DNA from: an uncultured Muribaculaceae bacterium
GTDB lineage: Bacteria > Bacteroidota > Bacteroidia > Bacteroidales > Muribaculaceae
Assembly (NCBI GenBank): GCA_910579675.1
Contig: CAJTUF010000009.1
Coordinates: 97,584 to 106,985 of the forward strand
Length of the DNA stretch: 9,402 bases
Reading direction: 5' to 3'
Shown here one piece after another: positions 6,499 to 9,402 of this stretch (the stretch's first letter is position 1; each line of letters starts with the position of its first letter). The notes beneath the pieces are model-generated. The model searched no databases, was not told the origin of the DNA, and saw only the letters and a program-made list of their open reading frames with translations. Position numbers and translations under genes: made by a program.

Positions 6499-6774
6499 TC
6501 AGCCTTCGATGATAGCGAGGATGTCGCTCTGGCGCATGATGATATACTTCTCGCCATCGAGAGTAACCTCATTGCCGGCATACTTGCCATAGAGCACATT
6601 GTCGCCGGGCTTAACCACCATCTCTTCATCCTTGGTGCCCTTGCCTGCAGCTATCACGCGGCCCTGGAGGGGCTTTTCCTTAGCTGAGTCGGGGATGATG
6701 ATGCCTGCCATTGTCACTTCTTCGGCGGCCGTGGGTGCGATGAGCACGCGATCGGCCAGCGGTTTGATATTCAT
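6499..6774 (-). CDS. groES: 10 kDa co-chaperonin GroES, 91 aa
   Basis: GroES is the heptameric lid that caps GroEL and encloses the folding substrate. The protein starts MNIKPLADRVLIAP and carries the mobile loop around residues 17-33 (EEVTMAGIIIPDSAKEK), which docks on the GroEL apical domains, followed by QGRVIAAGKG, KPGDNVLYGKYAG and a C-terminal DILAIIEG. Length is normal for the family. It is the first gene of the groES-groEL operon; the leader of about 60 bases before the ATG is AT-rich and has no Shine-Dalgarno site. No CIRCE heat-shock operator was found upstream; instead a sigma-54-like promoter is present. Confidence 0.98.
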   Translation of the reverse strand: MNIKPLADRVLIAPTAAEEVTMAGIIIPDSAKEKPLQGRVIAAGKGTKDEEMVVKPGDNVLYGKYAGNEVTLDGEKYIIMRQSDILAIIEG

Positions 6775-6845
6775 GGGTGTATATAAATTTTGGTTAATTT
6801 TTATGTTTGGATGGGAGCGTCATTGTCGCTGCCGTCTGTTGATGG

Positions 6846-6861
6846 AGCAAACAACGTGCCA
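6846..6861 (-). promoter_or_regulatory. Sigma-54-like (-24/-12) promoter upstream of groES
   Basis: On the minus strand TGGCACG (6861-6855), four bases, then TTGCT (6850-6846) matches the sigma-54 consensus TGGCACG-N4-TTGCW at every fixed position with correct GG-to-GC spacing. The start site would lie about 12 bases beyond the GC, near 6835, leaving a leader of about 60 bases before the groES ATG. No convincing TAnnTTTG element was found between the peptidase gene and groES. Functional use depends on an rpoN gene and an activator, neither of which is in view. Confidence 0.5.
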
Positions 6862-6872
6862 AACCGTTTTTA

Positions 6873-6886
6873 TGTCAGATATGACA
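6873..6886. promoter_or_regulatory. Small dyad upstream of the groES promoter
   Basis: TGTCA-GATA-TGACA is a perfect 5-4-5 inverted repeat centred about 45 bases before the predicted groES start. It could bind a dimeric regulator, but it is short enough to occur by chance. Confidence 0.25.
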
Positions 6887-6912
6887 CTCTGCCGCCCATG
6901 AGCTATAACACA

Positions 6913-6949
6913 CGGATGCGCCCGGAGGTTCGTCGACCGGGCGCATCCG
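6913..6949 (-). terminator. 13-bp perfect hairpin between C1 peptidase and groES
   Basis: CGGATGCGCCCGG (6913-6925) pairs perfectly with 6937-6949 around an 11-base loop. It begins 43 bases past the peptidase stop codon, so it most likely ends that transcript. It lacks a following T-run on either strand, so termination may rely on other factors or the hairpin may protect the 3' end. Confidence 0.6.
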
Positions 6950-6992
6950 CGCTATATGGCACCGGACTGCTGCCCGGCGGGGTGACAAAATG

Positions 6993-8447
6993 TCAGTCCT
7001 CGGGTGCAAACATCGGATCCCACGCCGGGAGGAGCACCGGAGTCTGGTCGAGCACCTTGCGGGCTTCGGGGGTGAGATACTTGTTTTCGACCACTACGCG
7101 GAACATATATTCGTCAAACCAGCGGTCGGTCAGAATAAGGTGTCCGTCGTTGACACCCGGGCCCCAGCTGTTTTCAACAAGCCACTTGGTGGGCTTGCCC
7201 TCCTTGTCGAGATCCACAGCCACAAGGGTCATGGCGTGCGACGATGCCGAGGCGCCGGTCTGGATGCGCTCTTTCTTGTCCATGCCGAATGTCACGCCAA
7301 GGAGCGAGTCGTAGTCGTAGTTGTCGGGGTCGAGTATGCCTGTCTGGCGGTCAAACTGCTTGCCCACATCGCATGAAAAATACATTGCCGTAGAGTCTTT
7401 GATCGAGGCGATAGCCATCTTTTTGATCTCCTCGATGGGGAGGTTGACATAGGTCCAGTTGCGGCCGTCGTAGGTGTGGCGGTCGAGGTCGATCTCGTAT
7501 AGCTTCCAATAGGGGCGCGAGGGATCGTTCATGAGCATCACATAGTCGCCCTGCAGATCATTGCCGGCAAAGGTGCGGTAGAAGCTCTGGGGAGTGTAGG
7601 TGGCAGTCGACACCGCTTCACCCTTGGGGTTGCGGGCTGTCCATTCAAACTCAGTCGGGGGCACTCCGAGATTGAGCGCCAGCATGCGGTAGATTTCGCT
7701 GAGCATCTTGGTCTTGCGGGCCTCCACCTCGGCTGTCGAAGCTCCGTCGGCCACCATCTTGCGCAGCTCCAGGCCATCCTCCTTGAGCTTGAGGGCCAGT
7801 AGAGTACGCATGGTGCCGGTGTTGTTTGAGCTATTGGTCTCGGGCATCACCTCGGCAGGAACAACACCATATTTGGTGATCAGGTCGGCCACGCCGGTAT
7901 ATTGTCCGCCATCGCCTATGCAGTTGCGGAAGAGCCAAGTGTTTTCCTGCGAGTCGATCTCCTGCCCCGCCTTGTCGATCACGCTCTGAAGGAAAAGATT
8001 GCTCTTTTCGAGCTGGTCGTAGAAGAAAAGGTAATTCTGCGAGAGCTTCAGCTCGGGGAGGTTATTGGCGGCCATCATCTGGGCGCGGAGCACATTGAGC
8101 CCGGTGAAGAGCCAGCAGCGGCCGCTCGAGAGCTGATTGGTGATGCCCTTCGAGGGCACCCGGTGGCTGAAACGGTATTCCGGACGCTGACGGCGGGCCT
8201 CGGTGTTGACAGCCAGCTTATTGATATCGTTGTTTGATATTGCGTTGTAGATAGCGCGGTCGGCCGTAGTGGGCACATACGAGCCGCGTATCTCTTCGAG
8301 CATAGCGGCATTGATGCCTCCGGCGGGCAAAGCATCGGTCATGGCCGTAAGAGCGGTGAGCGAGATCGAATCAGGCACCTCAGGAGCAGCCATGGCTCCA
8401 AGCGTGGCGGCCGAAGCCGCAGCAAGCGCAAGCAGACGTATTTTCAT
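6993..8447 (-). CDS. Secreted C1B-type cysteine peptidase (bleomycin hydrolase / aminopeptidase C-like), 484 aa
   Basis: This is a papain-fold peptidase of the C1B (bleomycin hydrolase / PepC) group, which trims amino-terminal residues from peptides. Catalytic residues are visible: Q105 in TNQLSSGRCWLF, nucleophile C111, H404 in SSHAMTLVAVD, and N426 in VENSWGPG. Residues 1-21 (MKIRLLALAAASAATLGAMA, then A) form a signal peptide with a likely signal peptidase I site after AMA or MAA. It therefore acts in the periplasm or outside, unlike cytosolic PepC. No lipobox Cys is seen. The start at 8447 is preferred over an in-frame ATG at 8510, because the latter would precede the promoter's -7 element and put 21 residues before the signal peptide. 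It looks monocistronic, with its own promoter upstream and a hairpin downstream. The precise substrate cannot be told. Confidence 0.92.
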   Translation of the reverse strand: MKIRLLALAAASAATLGAMAAPEVPDSISLTALTAMTDALPAGGINAAMLEEIRGSYVPTTADRAIYNAISNNDINKLAVNTEARRQRPEYRFSHRVPSKGITNQLSSGRCWLFTGLNVLRAQMMAANNLPELKLSQNYLFFYDQLEKSNLFLQSVIDKAGQEIDSQENTWLFRNCIGDGGQYTGVADLITKYGVVPAEVMPETNSSNNTGTMRTLLALKLKEDGLELRKMVADGASTAEVEARKTKMLSEIYRMLALNLGVPPTEFEWTARNPKGEAVSTATYTPQSFYRTFAGNDLQGDYVMLMNDPSRPYWKLYEIDLDRHTYDGRNWTYVNLPIEEIKKMAIASIKDSTAMYFSCDVGKQFDRQTGILDPDNYDYDSLLGVTFGMDKKERIQTGASASSHAMTLVAVDLDKEGKPTKWLVENSWGPGVNDGHLILTDRWFDEYMFRVVVENKYLTPEARKVLDQTPVLLPAWDPMFAPED

Positions 8448-8489
8448 CGGTATATAAATTATGGTTGTGACAGGTTGATGGATTTTTGG

Positions 8490-8497
8490 CAAAGATA
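8490..8497 (-). promoter_or_regulatory. C1 peptidase promoter, -7 element TATCTTTG
   Basis: Minus-strand TATCTTTG matches TAnnTTTG. The -33 box is poor: CTG at the expected distance, or TTTG 26 bases away. Transcription would start near 8481-8486, with a leader of about 35 AT-rich bases. Confidence 0.55.
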
Positions 8498-8578
8498 ACA
8501 CTTTTTCCATTTATTTCAGCCCGCAAAACCCCGATAGAAGAAAAAAAACGTCCCTTCATCAAAAAAACCGCAAAAATA

Positions 8579-8610
8579 TTTGGCAGATCGAAAAAGAGTG
8601 CATAACTTTG
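8579..8610 (+). promoter_or_regulatory. tRNA-Ala promoter (TTTG, 20 bases, TAACTTTG)
   Basis: TTTG at 8579-8582 and TAACTTTG at 8603-8610 are separated by exactly 20 bases, a full match to the Bacteroidota consensus. Transcription would start near 8615-8618, about 40 bases before the mature tRNA 5' end. It diverges from the peptidase promoter. Confidence 0.8.
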
Positions 8611-8655
8611 CAGCGCAAAACGGAAGCAACCTCTTCCCGCCAACATTTTAACAAC

Positions 8656-8729
8656 GGGGTATTAGCTCATCTGGCTAGAGCGCGACACTGGCAGTGTCGA
8701 GGTGAGCGGTTCGAGTCCGCTATACTCCA
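8656..8729 (+). tRNA. tRNA-Ala (anticodon GGC)
   Basis: The 74-base cloverleaf has acceptor stem GGGGTAT paired with ATACTCC, D arm with AGCTCATCTGGCTAGAGC, anticodon stem CGACA/TGTCG around loop CTGGCAG (anticodon GGC, reading GCC/GCU), and T arm AGCGG-TTCGAGT-CCGCT. The G3-U70 wobble pair, the identity element of alanyl-tRNA, is present, and the discriminator base is A. The 3' CCA is not encoded, so it must be added enzymatically. Confidence 0.97.
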
Positions 8730-8763
8730 CAATCTAAGCTGAAAATCAGCAAATTACAAGCAC

Positions 8764-8807
8764 AACACCCAATTTTACACCCAAATCGGTTGAAATTGGG
8801 TGTTTTT
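8764..8807 (+). terminator. Rho-independent terminator of the tRNA-Ala transcript
   Basis: AACACCCAATTT (8764-8775) pairs with AAATTGGGTGTT (8793-8804), a 12-bp stem with a 17-base loop, ending in five T residues (8803-8807). The loop contains a second copy of ACACCCAA (8777-8784), which could compete for the same 3' arm. Confidence 0.85.
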
Positions 8808-8908
8808 ATATATCTTTAACGCCAATCAGAGCCTCCAACGCCTCACCCACCGCTTACGGGTCAGCGGACAGAAGCGGTTGGTATTCTCCCCCCCCATGAG
8901 CATCGTGG
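8808..8908. other. Gap between tRNA terminator and transposase, probable IS end
   Basis: No open frame of note. Competing short inverted repeats are present: CCGCT 8850-8854 with AGCGG 8863-8867, and ACCGCTT 8849-8855 with AAGCGGT 8872-8878. A run of eight C lies at 8888-8895. The terminal inverted repeat of the insertion sequence should lie in this stretch, but it cannot be placed without the other end of the element. Confidence 0.35.
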
Positions 8909-9402
8909 TCAACTGTAAAGTTTCGATAGTCGGTACATGAAGAACTTGATGTCTCCGACACCGCGGAACTGCGTTCGGAACGCCTTTATTTTGGCGTTGA
9001 ACGATTCTGCCGATGCGTTTGTCAACCTCTGCTCGAAGTAGTTGATGATTGTTGTGTTGTGATTCTCAAAAGTTTCAAGCACTTTGTTGAACTCGCGGTT
9101 ATCGAACTTCTCGACATCGTTATACCACCTTGCCAGATTAAGCCTTGCCTCACCGGGTATGGACTTTTTGTTGAATATGTCAACCAGGTCAAGGTACAGT
9201 GCATAAGCCTTTTCCAGATCGGGAAATTTTTCAAAAAGTATCTTGGCCCTGACAGTCTGTTGTTCATTCCATTTTGACTTATGTTTGAGAATGATATGAC
9301 GGCTGCGGGCCATTATCTGCGGCATGGTCTCCCCATTCTCCATAAGGCATGGCGTCCATTGCCCCAGTAAATCACGCTCTTGCCTGTTGCGGCATGCCTT
9401 AC
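8909..9402 (-). CDS. ISL3-type transposase, C-terminal part (5' end beyond the window)
   Basis: The frame is open from the right edge to TGA at 8909-8911, giving about 164 residues. The C-terminal block INYFEQRLTNASAESFNAKI, then KAFRTQFRGVGD and KFFMYRLSKLYS, matches the end of ISL3-family DDE transposases, where the Glu of the AESFN motif is the last catalytic acid. The upstream segment has many charged helices and WTPCLMENGETMPQIMARSR, like the family's middle part. The ATG at 9343 is internal, not the true start, because the frame continues upstream with related sequence. The catalytic Asp residues must lie outside the window, so whether the element is intact is unknown. The insertion sits just beyond a tRNA gene and its terminator. 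Confidence 0.8.
   Translation of the reverse strand, partial: KACRNRQERDLLGQWTPCLMENGETMPQIMARSRHIILKHKSKWNEQQTVRAKILFEKFPDLEKAYALYLDLVDIFNKKSIPGEARLNLARWYNDVEKFDNREFNKVLETFENHNTTIINYFEQRLTNASAESFNAKIKAFRTQFRGVGDIKFFMYRLSKLYS

Noticed and set aside
6775..6992. CIRCE operator (HrcA site) upstream of groES.
   Set aside because: I looked for TTAGCACTC-N9-GAGTGCTAA on both strands and found nothing close.
8730..8763. Attachment site (att) at the tRNA-Ala 3' end.
   Set aside because: No repeat of the tRNA 3' end and no integrase gene are visible in the window, so there is no support beyond location.
8888..8895. Run of eight C as a phase-variable tract.
   Set aside because: It lies outside any reading frame, after the transposase stop codon, so slippage there would not switch a gene seen in this window.

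Overview
This is a Bacteroidota chromosome segment, probably from the order Bacteroidales. The evidence is the class of promoter core seen here (TTTG, about 20 bases, then TAnnTTTG), the scarcity of Shine-Dalgarno sequences, the 47-base type II-C CRISPR repeat, and the Bacteroidales look of the chaperonins and the secreted C1 peptidase. Coding GC is moderate to high with AT-rich gaps, which would suit Muribaculaceae-like gut bacteria; that family-level guess is weak.

Left part (1-4671) is a type II-C CRISPR-Cas9 locus that has lost its adaptation genes. One partial and two complete identical repeats with two spacers occupy 1-167, and the array continues off the left edge. A bidirectional hairpin terminator (217-258) separates it from the cas operon on the minus strand. 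cas9 (682-4464) is intact, with all RuvC and HNH catalytic residues visible. Where cas1 and cas2 should follow, only about 400 bases remain: the first ~72 codons of cas1 (with an internal frameshift) joined out of frame to the last ~58 codons of cas2. The internal deletion is estimated at 0.8 kb. Upstream of cas9 and divergent from it lies a tracrRNA gene on the plus strand (about 4588-4671), with an anti-repeat matching the CRISPR repeat and a Rho-independent terminator. Each CRISPR repeat, the tracrRNA gene and cas9 carry the same promoter element TACCTTTG, so every repeat appears able to start its own crRNA transcript. The locus therefore looks competent for interference but unable to acquire spacers with its own Cas1-Cas2.

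Middle part (4712-6990) is the groES-groEL chaperonin operon on the minus strand, closed by a strong GC-rich hairpin. Upstream of groES is an exact match to the sigma-54 promoter consensus with a small dyad just upstream of it. This is unexpected for a housekeeping chaperonin operon and is one of the better leads here.

Right part (6993-9402) holds a secreted bleomycin-hydrolase-like C1 cysteine peptidase (minus strand), a tRNA-Ala(GGC) gene with its own promoter and terminator (plus strand), and the 3' part of an ISL3-type transposase gene (minus strand) cut by the right edge of the window.
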